From Nocardia sp. SYP-A9097 (lineage in GTDB: Bacteria > Actinomycetota > Actinomycetes > Mycobacteriales > Mycobacteriaceae): a stretch of 64,000 bases of DNA. Below the pieces are notes generated by a model. The model was not told where the DNA came from. It worked only from the letters and a program-made list of their open reading frames with translations, and searched no databases. A program made the translations under genes and the position numbers. Shown in pieces: positions 51,389 through 59,952 of this stretch (positions within the stretch are counted from its first letter, which is position 1; every line of letters starts with the position of its first letter). Location: positions 248,001 through 312,000 of the forward strand of contig NZ_WJIC01000006.1 in NCBI RefSeq assembly GCF_009649815.1, written 5' to 3'.

Positions 51389-52084
51389 GGTCGCCAGTTG
51401 AGGTTCCTCGGTGGCGTTTTCCACCCCGGGTACTCCTTCGGCGGTTCCGGCGGCGATCAATTCCAGCCGGGCCACACACAATTCGGGTTCCACGAACGGA
51501 TGCAGTCGTACCGTGACGGTGTCGCGCGCGCCATTGTGGTCGAGTACTTCGCGCATGAGTCCCAGGTGTACGCCGCACACCACTTCGGAGTGGGTGCGCG
51601 CGAGTTCGCGTAATGGGCAGGCGGTGAGCCGGATGAGGGAATGCTCATCGGTTTCCCCGGCGGGATCGCGTTCGGGTGCGAAGCCGAGTTCGGAGGCGAC
51701 CGTCACGGTGAGATCCCGTGCGTCCTCCAGTGTTTCGACCGGTTGGTCCACCGATTCCAGTTTGGAACCCCAGACGCGGCCTGCGGCAATGGCGGCATCG
51801 GAGCGGCGGCGTGGATCGCTGCCGAGCTGGTCAGCCAGTACCTGTGCCAATTCCTGATAGCCGACCGATCGCTGTACGGCCGTATAGCCGATGCGTGGGC
51901 GGCCGCGTCCGCGTGGCGGCTGCTGGAATTGGCGGACCAGTGATTCCCGGGTGAGTACATCCAAATGGAAACGCACCGTTGTCACATGTTGGCCGGTTAC
52001 CCGTGCCAGTTCCTGCGCATCGAGAGGCTCGCTGGCGCCACGTAGGATCGCGAGCAGTCGTCGTCGCGGCCAAGAATCGGACAT
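51314..52084 (-). CDS. Helix-turn-helix regulator resembling SufR
   Basis: 256 residues from the ATG at 52084, with AGGAGGGG upstream. The N-terminal winged helix is RRRLLAILRGASEPLDAQEL with VTTVRFHLDVLTRESLV, followed by RGRGRPRIGYTA. The C-terminal domain has LTACPLRELARTHSEVVCGVHLG with Cys156 and Cys170, plus Cys203 in PELCVARLE. These positions resemble the iron-sulfur ligands of SufR-type regulators (Rv1460 in tuberculosis), so it may sense Fe-S status; this is inference. The last 40 residues are low complexity and overlap maf by 75 nt. Confidence 0.78.
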   Translation of the reverse strand: MSDSWPRRRLLAILRGASEPLDAQELARVTGQHVTTVRFHLDVLTRESLVRQFQQPPRGRGRPRIGYTAVQRSVGYQELAQVLADQLGSDPRRRSDAAIAAGRVWGSKLESVDQPVETLEDARDLTVTVASELGFAPERDPAGETDEHSLIRLTACPLRELARTHSEVVCGVHLGLMREVLDHNGARDTVTVRLHPFVEPELCVARLELIAAGTAEGVPGVENATEEPQLATSAGRVAPQLRSPDTHLGKQSTNQR

Positions 52085-52250
52085 AGCTCACCCCTCCTCT
52101 CGAGAGACTTTATCGGATGAAGCTGCGCTTAATTCGCTCAATCATCCGATTCGTGATCTGAAACGAGTTTCGTTACCGCCACTTGCCTACGATCGGTGCT
52201 GAGATTCGAACTGCCGATACCCAACCCCACCACGCGTGAAGGACCACACT

Positions 52251-53150
52251 GTGCCCGTCGCCCCGGATCCGCATCCCTCGTTCGGTTCCTACGCACATCC
52301 TCACCGACTAGTAACCACGGAATGGCTGTCCGCAAACATCGGCGCGCCGGGACTCAGGATCATCGAGTCCAACGAAGACATATTGCTATACGACATCGGC
52401 CATGTCCCGGGTGCCATCAAGATCGATTGGCGAAACGAGTTGATCGATACCCGAACTCGCGATGTCGTGGACAGTGAATCCTTCGCCGCGCTCATGCGTG
52501 CCAAAGGTATCGGTCGAAACGACACCGTGGTGATCTACGGTGATCGGGCCAATGGCACCGCGGCCGCCGCCCTGTGGGTGTTCGACCTCTTCGGACACGA
52601 AGACGTGCGCCTACTGGACGGCGGCCGGGATGCCTGGATCTCCGAGGCCCGCGACACCACCTTCGAGGTGCCCTATCCGGTGCCGGGCGACTACCCCGTC
52701 ATCGCGCGCGACGACAAGACCGCGCGTGCCTTCCGCGCCGATGTCATCGCCCACTTCGGCGGCCCGCTCATCGATGCCCGGGTCTTCGAGGAGTACACCG
52801 GCGAATTGATCGTCCTGGACCGTCCGGAGGAGCAGGCGTTGCGCTCGGGGCATATCCCCACCGCGGTGAATATCCCGTGGAGCGCATCGGTGCTCCCGGA
52901 TTCCCGATTCCGCCCGCGCGGTGAGCTCGATGTCATCTACGGTGGGGTGTCCGCCGGGTCCGCGCCCCTGGTGTACTCGCGCATCGGCCGTTGGTCGGCG
53001 CTCACCTGGTTCGTCCTGACCTACCTCGTCGGAACCGAGGGTGTGCGTAACTACGACGGCTCCTGGACCGAATGGTCGAATGCGGTCGGTGCGCCGATCG
53101 TCGCCGGTGACGAGCCGGGTGAGGTGCCCGCCACACCGCCGCGCTTGTAA
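52251..53150 (+). CDS. sseA: SseA-like thiosulfate sulfurtransferase lacking the catalytic cysteine
   Basis: 299 residues from the GTG at 52251, with GAAGGA 7 nt upstream; an earlier GTG at 52236 is less likely. Two rhodanese domains are clear: RIIESNEDILLYDIGHVPGA and WVFDLFGHEDVRLLDGGRDA in the first, SGHIPTAVNIPWSASVLPDS and NYDGSWTEWSNAVGAPI in the second. The active-site loop reads LVYSRIGRWSALTW, with Ser243 where sulfurtransferases have Cys. The whole protein has no cysteine. It cannot form a persulfide, so sulfur transfer is not possible by the known mechanism. Divergent from the SufR-like gene. Confidence 0.9.
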   Translation: MPVAPDPHPSFGSYAHPHRLVTTEWLSANIGAPGLRIIESNEDILLYDIGHVPGAIKIDWRNELIDTRTRDVVDSESFAALMRAKGIGRNDTVVIYGDRANGTAAAALWVFDLFGHEDVRLLDGGRDAWISEARDTTFEVPYPVPGDYPVIARDDKTARAFRADVIAHFGGPLIDARVFEEYTGELIVLDRPEEQALRSGHIPTAVNIPWSASVLPDSRFRPRGELDVIYGGVSAGSAPLVYSRIGRWSALTWFVLTYLVGTEGVRNYDGSWTEWSNAVGAPIVAGDEPGEVPATPPRL

Positions 53151-53258
53151 GGTTTCGACCCCCGGGCCTACCCATGGGTAGCCATGGCCCGGTGCAGTAG
53201 TTGTTGGCAGACTGCCTACACTGCCCAAGACGAAGTTATCTCCAGCACAGGAGGCTCA

Positions 53259-55052
53259 GTGCCCAACCATGCCAACGCGCAGATCACGAAGGTCCTCGTA
53301 GCCAACCGAGGCGAGATCGCCGTGCGCGTGATCCGGGCTGCCAAGGACGCCGGTATCACCAGCGTCGCGGTGTATGCGGAACCGGACGCCGACGCGCCGT
53401 TCGTGAAGCTCGCGGATGAAGCTTTCGCGCTCGGTGGCCAGACCTCGGCCGAGTCGTACCTGGTCTTCGACAAGATTCTCGATGCGGCCGCCAAGTCGGG
53501 CGCGGACGCGATCCACCCCGGTTACGGATTCCTTTCCGAGAACGCCGATTTCGCGCAGGCCGTGATCGATGCCGGGCTGATCTGGATCGGCCCGTCGCCG
53601 CAGTCCATTCGCGATCTGGGTGACAAGGTCACCGCCCGCCACATTGCCGAGCGCGCCAGCGCGCCGATGGCGGCGGGCACCAAGGATCCGGTGAAGAACG
53701 CCGACGAGGTCGTCGCGTTCGCACAGGAGTACGGCGTTCCGGTCGCGATCAAGGCCGCCTTCGGTGGTGGCGGTCGCGGTATGAAGGTCGCCCAGACCAT
53801 CGAGGAGATCCCGGAGCTCTTCGAATCCGCCACCCGTGAGGCCATTGCCGCCTTCGGTCGCGGTGAGTGCTTCGTGGAGCAGTACCTGGACAAGGCCCGC
53901 CACGTCGAGGCGCAGGTGCTGGCCGACCAGCACGGCAATGTCATCGTGGTCGGTACCCGTGACTGCTCGCTGCAGCGTCGTTTCCAGAAGCTGGTCGAGG
54001 AGGCCCCCGCGCCGTTCCTCTCCGATGAGGTGCGCGGCAAGATCCACGAGTCCGCCAAGCGCATCTGCAAGGAAGCGCACTACTATGGTGCGGGCACCGT
54101 GGAGTACCTGGTGCAGGGCGAGACCGTGTCCTTCCTCGAGGTGAACACCCGCCTGCAGGTCGAGCACCCGGTCACCGAGGAGACCGCCGGTATCGACCTG
54201 GTGCGTCAGCAGTTCCGCATCGCCGAAGGCCATGAGCTGGAACTGAAGTCGGATCCGGCCCCGCGCGGGCACTCGTTCGAGTTCCGTATCAACGGTGAGG
54301 ACGCGGGCCGCGGCTTCATGCCCGCCCCCGGTCCGGTCGTGGTCTACAAGGAGCCCGCGGGCCCCGGTGTGCGCGTGGACTCCGGTGTGGTCGAGGGCTC
54401 GGTCATCGGTGGCCAGTTCGACTCCATGCTGTCCAAGCTGATCGTCACCGGCGAGAACCGTGAGCAGGCGCTGCAGCGTGCGGCTCGCGCGCTGGCCGAG
54501 TACCAGATCGAGGGCCTGGCAACGGTTCTGCCGTTCCACCGCCACATTGTGGAGAACCCGGCGTTCATCGGTGACGGCACCAAGTTCGACGTCTACACCA
54601 AGTGGATCGAGAACGACTGGACCAATGTCATCGAGCCGTACACCGGTGGTGTGCCGATCGAAGACGAGGACGAGGCTCCTCGCCAGAAGGTGGTCGTCGA
54701 GGTCGGCGGCCGTCGCCTCGAGGTCTCGCTGCCCGGCCAGTTCTCGGTCGGCGCCGTGCCCGCCGGCAATGGCGCGGGTGTGGTCCGCAAGAAGCCCAAG
54801 CCGCGCAAGCGTGGTGGCGCCGCGGGTGCCGGTGCGTCCGGTGACTCGGTGACCGCTCCGATGCAGGGCACCGTCGTCAAGGTCGCGGTCGAAGAGGGTC
54901 AGACCGTCGAGGTCGGCGATCTGGTCGTGGTGCTCGAGGCCATGAAGATGGAGAACCCGGTCACCGCGCACAAGGCCGGTGTCATCACGGGCCTGTCCGT
55001 CGAGGCCGGCGCCGCCATCACCCAGGGCACCGTGCTCGCCGAGATCAAGTGA
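53259..55052 (+). CDS. accA3: Acyl-CoA carboxylase alpha subunit: biotin carboxylase and biotin carrier
   Basis: 597 residues from the GTG at 53259, preceded by AGGAGG. The N-terminal biotin carboxylase domain has [37 protein letters not shown], the ATP-grasp glycine loop [18 protein letters not shown] and [15 protein letters not shown]. After a linker, the C-terminal biotin carrier domain has [20 protein letters not shown] and the biotinylation motif [11 protein letters not shown]. It serves several carboxyltransferases in mycolic-acid producers, including AccD5 here, and is modified by BirA. It is 108 nt behind sseA; the SufE-like gene found between them in tuberculosis is absent. Confidence 0.96.
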   Translation: MPNHANAQITKVLVANRGEIAVRVIRAAKDAGITSVAVYAEPDADAPFVKLADEAFALGGQTSAESYLVFDKILDAAAKSGADAIHPGYGFLSENADFAQAVIDAGLIWIGPSPQSIRDLGDKVTARHIAERASAPMAAGTKDPVKNADEVVAFAQEYGVPVAIKAAFGGGGRGMKVAQTIEEIPELFESATREAIAAFGRGECFVEQYLDKARHVEAQVLADQHGNVIVVGTRDCSLQRRFQKLVEEAPAPFLSDEVRGKIHESAKRICKEAHYYGAGTVEYLVQGETVSFLEVNTRLQVEHPVTEETAGIDLVRQQFRIAEGHELELKSDPAPRGHSFEFRINGEDAGRGFMPAPGPVVVYKEPAGPGVRVDSGVVEGSVIGGQFDSMLSKLIVTGENREQALQRAARALAEYQIEGLATVLPFHRHIVENPAFIGDGTKFDVYTKWIENDWTNVIEPYTGGVPIEDEDEAPRQKVVVEVGGRRLEVSLPGQFSVGAVPAGNGAGVVRKKPKPRKRGGAAGAGASGDSVTAPMQGTVVKVAVEEGQTVEVGDLVVVLEAMKMENPVTAHKAGVITGLSVEAGAAITQGTVLAEIK

Positions 55053-55090
55053 TCTCACGCCGGATTCGATAGTCCGGCAACAGGATTCCC

Positions 55091-55123
55091 GATGGGGCCG
55101 CTCACCTGGTGAGCGGCCCCATC
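55091..55123 (+). terminator. Strong hairpin behind accA3
   Basis: GATGGGGCCGCTCACC (55091-55106) is the exact reverse complement of GGTGAGCGGCCCCATC (55108-55123), about 40 nt after the stop. The remaining gap to 55262 contains no gene. Confidence 0.8.
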
Positions 55124-55262
55124 GGCATGTGTGGGTCGGTGGTTCGCACCGGTTCGTGCGAACCGCTCTGTGCGCGCTCGTTTGCGGGGTTTGGGGCGAA
55201 GCCCCAAGACCCTCGCGTCAGCGACCCCTCTCCCGGGCGGCGCGGGGCTCGACCGGGCGCGA

Positions 55263-55268
55263 TAAGGT
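55263..55268 (+). promoter_or_regulatory. -10 element of leaderless promoter for the DUF1707 gene
   Basis: TAAGGT ends 6 nt before the ATG at 55275. Confidence 0.6.
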
Positions 55269-55274
55269 CGATAT

Positions 55275-55682
55275 ATGGCTGAACCACCGGATATTCGCAT
55301 CGGCACCGCGGAGCGGGAAGAGGCCATGAAACGGCTGTCGGACAATTTTGCCGCGGGGCGGTTGAGTGTGGCCGAATTCGACGAGCGCAGTGGGGTTGTC
55401 GCGGCGGCGGTGACGCGCGGGGATCTGGAACCGGTGTTCGCGGATCTGCCCGCGCTGGTGAGTGATAAGCCCGCCCCGGTGAAGGTGTCGCGGTTCGGTG
55501 GGAATCTGCCGGAGCGGATCATGCCGGTGGTGCCGATTCTGTGTGTGATCTTCTTCTTGATCACGCATCAGTGGTGGGTGTTCCTGGCGATTCCGTTGGC
55601 GGGTGCGGTGTTGTTCGGTGGCCGCGATCAGCAGCGGCGTGGACGGCGTGAGGACCGCCGGGATCGCAGGCGGGAGCGCTGA
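55275..55682 (+). CDS. DUF1707 membrane protein
   Basis: 135 residues. The N-terminal DUF1707 (SHOCT-like) domain reads IRIGTAEREEAMKRLSDNFA, then GRLSVAEFDERSGVVAAAVT with LEPVFADLP. Two closely spaced membrane helices follow (IMPVVPILCVIFFLI and WWVFLAIPLAGAVLF), then a strongly basic tail rich in Arg and Asp. DUF1707 proteins are found at the envelope with no known reaction. It overlaps the next gene by one base (TGATG), so the two are translated together. Confidence 0.88.
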   Translation: MAEPPDIRIGTAEREEAMKRLSDNFAAGRLSVAEFDERSGVVAAAVTRGDLEPVFADLPALVSDKPAPVKVSRFGGNLPERIMPVVPILCVIFFLITHQWWVFLAIPLAGAVLFGGRDQQRRGRREDRRDRRRER

Positions 55683-56029
55683 TGGAACCCATCGAAATCA
55701 ATGCGGGCAGTTGGTATTTGCGGGCCATGCGCGCGGATGAGCGCATCGACGACCGCCCCGCGCTCGCCGACGGCGGCATCACCGATCCCGAGTACGTGGC
55801 CAAGCGCACCACGGAATGGGCTGACGAGACGCACTTCTCGTGGGCGGTGTGCGTCCCCACCACCGCCGAGATGGTCGCCGAGATCGGTGTGACCCCCGGG
55901 ACCGACGGCACCGCCACGATCACCGGCTGGGTGCGCGCGGGCTATCAGGAGGCCCTGGACGACGGTCTGGAATCGGTGCGCCGCTTCACCTCCGGATTCC
56001 TCGGCCTGGAACCGGTCGAAGCGTCCTGA
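55682..56029 (+). CDS. Small acidic protein of unknown function coupled to the DUF1707 gene
   Basis: 115 residues, beginning at the ATG that overlaps the previous stop by one base. It starts MEPIEINAGSWYLRAMRADE and contains the helical segments TDPEYVAKRTTEWADETHFS and GYQEALDDGLESVRRFTSG around a short strand region (TATITGWVRA). No cysteine motif or membrane segment. N-terminal wording recalls acetyltransferase-like proteins of nocardiae, but no conserved acetyl-CoA loop is present. No function is assigned. Confidence 0.75.
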   Translation: MEPIEINAGSWYLRAMRADERIDDRPALADGGITDPEYVAKRTTEWADETHFSWAVCVPTTAEMVAEIGVTPGTDGTATITGWVRAGYQEALDDGLESVRRFTSGFLGLEPVEAS

Positions 56030-56101
56030 ACCTGGTGTCCGGCGGGTCGTTCCTATCCGGTCCGGAACATTGATTCACGCCTGAATCCCCAGTTCAACGC
56101 C

Positions 56102-56125
56102 TTGTCATGGCCTGATCCATGACAA
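56102..56125. promoter_or_regulatory. Perfect palindromic operator candidate
   Basis: TTGTCATGG (56102-56110) and CCATGACAA (56117-56125) are exact reverse complements spaced by 6 nt, about 75 nt before the ATG at 56200. The site most likely controls the gene at 56200. Confidence 0.6.
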
Positions 56126-56199
56126 AAACCATTGGTGCCCAACCCCTTTCCGGGAGACCCTGGAGTCGCATCCGAAACCGACGGTAAGGGGGAGCGGTT

Positions 56200-56418
56200 A
56201 TGTGGGGCTGGAGTAAACATCAGGCAGAACGGGCGGCGTTCTCGGCGGTGACGAGCTGGACTGTCACCGAACCGGAGCCGACCATCACCGAGCAGGAAAT
56301 CACCACCGAGACCCCGGGGGTCGAGGACGGCGCACCCGCCGAGAACGACGGGTGCGCCGTCGCACCCGGCCTCCGTGCCGAGGACGAGCGGCTCATGGTC
56401 GGTGGAGTAGCCTGCGGG
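56200..56418 (+). CDS. Short coding stretch before birA, stop not found before birA begins
   Basis: An ATG at 56200 follows AAGGGGGAG at ideal spacing. The first 65-70 codons (MWGWSKHQAERAAFSAVTSW, then an acidic Thr/Glu-rich stretch) have strong G/C at third positions, as real genes do here. After about 56405 this bias is lost although the frame stays open to 56790, overlapping birA in another frame. The true gene probably ended near 56400 and has lost its stop, or it overlaps birA. The 3' boundary given is arbitrary. No family recognised. Confidence 0.4.
56408..56413 (+). promoter_or_regulatory. -10 element of leaderless birA promoter
   Basis: TAGCCT ends 6 nt before the ATG at 56420 and lies inside the open frame that starts at 56200. 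Confidence 0.6.
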
Positions 56419-56419
56419 A

Positions 56420-57220
56420 ATGGACAGGCCACCCTTGGATATCGATCGGCTGCGGAGCACTCTCGCCGCATCGCCGCGGGGATCGTTCTTCACCGCGATC
56501 GACGCGGTGGAGTCGACGGGGTCGACGAATGCGGACCTGGTTGCGCGTGCCGCCGATCCGGACACCGATCGCCTGGTATTGATCGCCGAATCACAGGAGC
56601 GCGGCCGCGGCCGGCACGAGCGCTCCTGGGTGAGCCCGTCGCGCGCCCAGATCGCCATGTCGCTGTTGGTACGGGCGCGCGGTATCGATCCGGAGGTGCT
56701 GGGCTGGCTGCCCCTGTTGACCGGGGTGGCGGTGGTGGACGCGGTGCGCGCGTCGACCGGGGTGAAGGCAGTCCTGAAGTGGCCCAATGACATTCTGGTG
56801 GAGGGCCGCAAGCTCTCCGGCATTCTGGCCGAGCTCGCCGCGGTCGGCGTCGATCCCGCGATCGTGGTGGGCGTCGGCCTGAATGTCAGCCTCACCGAGG
56901 CGGAACTACCTGTCCCACACGCGACTTCGCTGCTGCTGTCCGGTGCGGCCGATGCCGATCGCACCGAGCTGGCAGCGGCCATCCTGCGCGAATTCGCCCA
57001 GCGCTTCACCGCCTGGGAGAATGCGGGCTGGGATATCACCGACCTCTCCGCCGCCTACCGGGATCGCTGCTCCACCATAGGTTCCCAGGTGAAAGCCGAG
57101 CTTCCCGGCGGTGAGGTACTCACCGGCACCGCCACCGGCGTAGATGAGAACGGCCGCCTCCTGATCGGCGACCGTGCCGTCTCGGCCGGCGATGTCACCC
57201 ACCTGCGCGCCGAATACTGA
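56420..57220 (+). CDS. birA: Biotin-protein ligase
   Basis: 266 residues, a monofunctional ligase without a DNA-binding domain, as in other mycobacteria and relatives. It activates biotin with ATP and attaches it to AccA3. Motifs: DAVESTGSTNADL, the biotinyl-AMP loop ERGRGRHERSWVSP, VLKWPNDILVEGRKLSG with the catalytic Lys, and GVGLNVSLTEAELP. The C-terminal SH3-like domain has GSQVKAELPGGEVLTGTATG. Encoded 1.4 kb behind accA3. Confidence 0.95.
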   Translation: MDRPPLDIDRLRSTLAASPRGSFFTAIDAVESTGSTNADLVARAADPDTDRLVLIAESQERGRGRHERSWVSPSRAQIAMSLLVRARGIDPEVLGWLPLLTGVAVVDAVRASTGVKAVLKWPNDILVEGRKLSGILAELAAVGVDPAIVVGVGLNVSLTEAELPVPHATSLLLSGAADADRTELAAAILREFAQRFTAWENAGWDITDLSAAYRDRCSTIGSQVKAELPGGEVLTGTATGVDENGRLLIGDRAVSAGDVTHLRAEY

Positions 57221-57240
57221 TCCCGCCGCGAGAACCCTTC

Positions 57241-58767
57241 TCATCCATGCTGTTTCGGCGGTTTGCCGGGCTTGTGGTCGCCCTGATCGTTCGAGCCGCC
57301 GTTCTGGTCCGACCCCGGCCGGCCGGAATTCGGTGGCGGGACAGGGAATACCGGAAGGGACGGGAACACGGGTGCGGTTATCGGTGGGAGGCCGGGCAAT
57401 ACGAGGACCGGCGGGCCGGGTAGGTCGCCCTGCGGCTGCGCGGTCGGAGGCTGCGCGGCCATGGTTTCGGGCGACTCCGGCGCGGTCTCGGACGGTACAG
57501 GGTTCGATGTAATCGTGTTCGGGCCGGTCACATTCGGCGCGGACGTCGCCGCTGCCCCGTCATTCGACTCCTGCCCGGTGGAGCCGGTTCGGCCGGCGAC
57601 CCAGATCGCCGCGCCGACGATGGTGGCCACTGCCACCACGAGTGCCGCGATGGCCACGGCCACGACGGCGAAGGTCGCCCCGCGCCGGGGGTCGGTAGTC
57701 GCGGTGGCCGGCTGCGCCACACCGGTTGTGGGCGTGTGGTTCCCAGGGCTCGAGCCGACCGGTCCCGTCGCGTGGGTTTCGAGTGGAAGCGGCCACGACG
57801 TGGCGGAGGATGCGTGCGCCGCAAGGTGTTGAGGCGGGAAGGACGCCGTTGTCGCGGCGACTGGTTGCGCCGCAAGGGTTTCGGGCGAGACCGGGTCTTC
57901 CAGCGCGGTCGCGGGGGTGGCCACGGTGAACTTCAGCGTTGCTGCGTCCGAGTCGGGGGCGTCGACGGCGGTGCGGACGGCGTCGGCGAATTCGCCTGCG
58001 CTGGAGTATCTTTGCGCGGGATCTTTGGCCATGGCGCGGGCGATCACCCGGTCGAGGGTGCCGGGGACCTCCGGTGCCAGGTCGGTGGCGAATGGTACGG
58101 GTGCGTCCAGGTGGGCGCGCATGAGTTGGGCGGGGTTGCGGGCGCGGAAGGGGCGCTGGCCGGTCAGGCATTCGTAGAGGACGCAGCCGAGTGCGTAGAT
58201 GTCCGAGCTCGAGGTCGATTCTCCGGCAAAGCGTTCCGGGGCCATATAGGCGGGTGTGCCGACCAGCATGCCGGTTTGGGTGATGCCGGGCTGGCCGTCC
58301 TCGAGCGCGGTGCCGAAGTCGATGAGGTAGGCGGTGTCGTCGGGCGCGACAATAATGTTGCGCGGCTTGATATCCCGGTGCACCAGGCCGATCGAGTGGG
58401 CCTCGTCGAGCGCCGACGCGATCTGTGTGATGAGGGTGACTGCTTTGGGAGGTGCGAACGGCCCCTCCCATTCGAGCAGTGCTTCGATATCGAGTCCGTC
58501 GACGAAGTCGGACTCGATATACAGCCGTCCCTCGAGTTCGCCGTAGGCGCGCACCGCCACCACGTGCGGACCGTGCAGCCGGGCGGCGACTCGGGCCTCA
58601 CGCTCGAAGCGCCGCCGGTACTCCGGATCCTCGGTCAGTACCGAGGCCAGCACCTTGAGCGTGACGGTCCGGTCGGTGGAGGTGTCGAATGCCCGCCACA
58701 CCTGTGCCGAACCGCCGCTGCCGAGTGGTTCGTCCAGGCGGTATCGGCCCAGGTAGCCATCCCACAC
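57241..58767 (-). CDS. Membrane Ser/Thr protein kinase (PknB-type) with Pro-rich extracellular tail
   Basis: 508 residues from the GTG at 58767. The kinase domain (residues 5-270) has the glycine loop LGSGGSAQVWRAFD, the ATP-binding Lys in TLKVL, HRDIKPRNIIV with the catalytic Asp, the DFG motif in LIDFGTALED, and TPAYMAPERFAG. A juxtamembrane linker is followed by one membrane helix (ATFAVVAVAIAALVVAVATI, then VGAAIWVAGR) and a Pro/Gly-rich outer tail with no PASTA domains. An external ligand is possible but unidentified. It is inserted between birA and the PH gene, which are adjacent in tuberculosis. Confidence 0.93.
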   Translation of the reverse strand: MWDGYLGRYRLDEPLGSGGSAQVWRAFDTSTDRTVTLKVLASVLTEDPEYRRRFEREARVAARLHGPHVVAVRAYGELEGRLYIESDFVDGLDIEALLEWEGPFAPPKAVTLITQIASALDEAHSIGLVHRDIKPRNIIVAPDDTAYLIDFGTALEDGQPGITQTGMLVGTPAYMAPERFAGESTSSSDIYALGCVLYECLTGQRPFRARNPAQLMRAHLDAPVPFATDLAPEVPGTLDRVIARAMAKDPAQRYSSAGEFADAVRTAVDAPDSDAATLKFTVATPATALEDPVSPETLAAQPVAATTASFPPQHLAAHASSATSWPLPLETHATGPVGSSPGNHTPTTGVAQPATATTDPRRGATFAVVAVAIAALVVAVATIVGAAIWVAGRTGSTGQESNDGAAATSAPNVTGPNTITSNPVPSETAPESPETMAAQPPTAQPQGDLPGPPVLVLPGLPPITAPVFPSLPVFPVPPPNSGRPGSDQNGGSNDQGDHKPGKPPKQHG

Positions 58768-58823
58768 CTTGCAGTCCTCTCGTCTCGCCGGGGGTCACCC
58801 TAGCTGCCCGAGATGACTGATGC

Positions 58824-59777
58824 TCAGACTGTTTGCAATTCGGCTCGCTCGGCCTCGCGGGCCAGCAGCCGATCACGCTGTTCCTCGAATTTGGCGGTAT
58901 CGGCTTCGAGCTTGGTGACATATGCGGCGAGGGTCTCCCGCGCCTGCTCGCCCCGCGGCCCGAAGTCGTTGCGCTCGAAGATATTCCAGTGCTTGAGCAC
59001 CGGCTGCACCACCTCTTCGAGGTGCTGGCGCAGATCGTAGATGCCGTGCTTGGCCATCATCACGCCATTGCGCCGGAAGTTGGGCATGCCCGCGCCGGGC
59101 ATGACGAATTCGGTGAGCACCTTGGTGATCGCCTCGAGGGCCTGATCAGGTACCAGGTCCAGGCCGGCGCCGCAGAGCGTGCGGTAGAAGATCATGTGCA
59201 GGTTCTCGTCGGCGGCGATGCGCTGCAGCATGCGGTCGGCGATGGCGTCATTGCAGACGCGTCCGGTATTGCGATGTGAGATGCGGGTGGCGAGTTCCTG
59301 GAAGGTCACGTATGCGACGTTCTCCAGGAAGCCGCACCAATCCTCGGGTGACTGTGCGCCATTGGTCATGTGGATCATGCGGGCTTCTTCGAGCGCGACG
59401 GGATCGACGCCGCGGGTCACCACGAGGTAGTCGCGGATGACGATGCCGTGCCGGTTCTCCTCGGCGGTCCAGCGCCCGACCCAGGTGCCCCAGGCGCCTT
59501 CCTGGGAGAAGTTCTCGGCGATCTCCCGGTGGTAGGAGGGCAGATTGTCCTCGGTGAGCAGATTGGTCACCATGGCGATCTTGGCGACCTCGGTGAGCGA
59601 GGATTGCGATGGATCCCAGTCCTCGCCACCCATGGCGGCGAAATTGCGGCCCTGGTCCCACGGCACGTAATCGTGCGGGTGCCAGTCCTTCGCCATCGAC
59701 AGGTGGCGGTTCAGATTCTGCTCCGCCACCGGTTCGAGTTCTTGCAGGATCTCCAGCTGGGTCAACTCTCGGGTCAC
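58824..59777 (-). CDS. Acyl-[acyl-carrier-protein] desaturase, DesA family
   Basis: 317 residues from the GTG at 59777, which has AGGAGG 5 nt upstream; an ATG at 59795 would place the site inside the gene. Soluble diiron desaturase that introduces double bonds into acyl-ACP, possibly for mycolic acid precursors. The iron ligands are EENRHG and DENLH, with earlier Glu in the helix NLLTEDNLPSYHREI. The C-terminus has HWNIFERNDFGPRGEQARETLAAY. Which of the tuberculosis desA1 or desA2 it matches is unclear. Together with the kinase gene it is not present at this place in tuberculosis. Confidence 0.93.
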   Translation of the reverse strand: MTRELTQLEILQELEPVAEQNLNRHLSMAKDWHPHDYVPWDQGRNFAAMGGEDWDPSQSSLTEVAKIAMVTNLLTEDNLPSYHREIAENFSQEGAWGTWVGRWTAEENRHGIVIRDYLVVTRGVDPVALEEARMIHMTNGAQSPEDWCGFLENVAYVTFQELATRISHRNTGRVCNDAIADRMLQRIAADENLHMIFYRTLCGAGLDLVPDQALEAITKVLTEFVMPGAGMPNFRRNGVMMAKHGIYDLRQHLEEVVQPVLKHWNIFERNDFGPRGEQARETLAAYVTKLEADTAKFEEQRDRLLAREAERAELQTV

Positions 59778-59940
59778 ACACGCCTCCTGTGTCATGCGCC
59801 GATTCGTGATCGGCCGGAATGGTGTTGCGCGGGACAGCTCGACGAAAGGTGAGTTCTGTGGTCGCCGATGCTACGCGGATGCGGCACGATTGTGCTCCAG
59901 TCCGCCACTCGGCGTGGGGCATTCTGACATCTCCGCGCGA

Positions 59941-59946
59941 TAGGGT
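59941..59946 (+). promoter_or_regulatory. -10 element of leaderless promoter for the PH-domain gene
   Basis: TAGGGT ends 6 nt before the ATG at 59953. Confidence 0.6.
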
Positions 59947-59952
59947 GCACGC

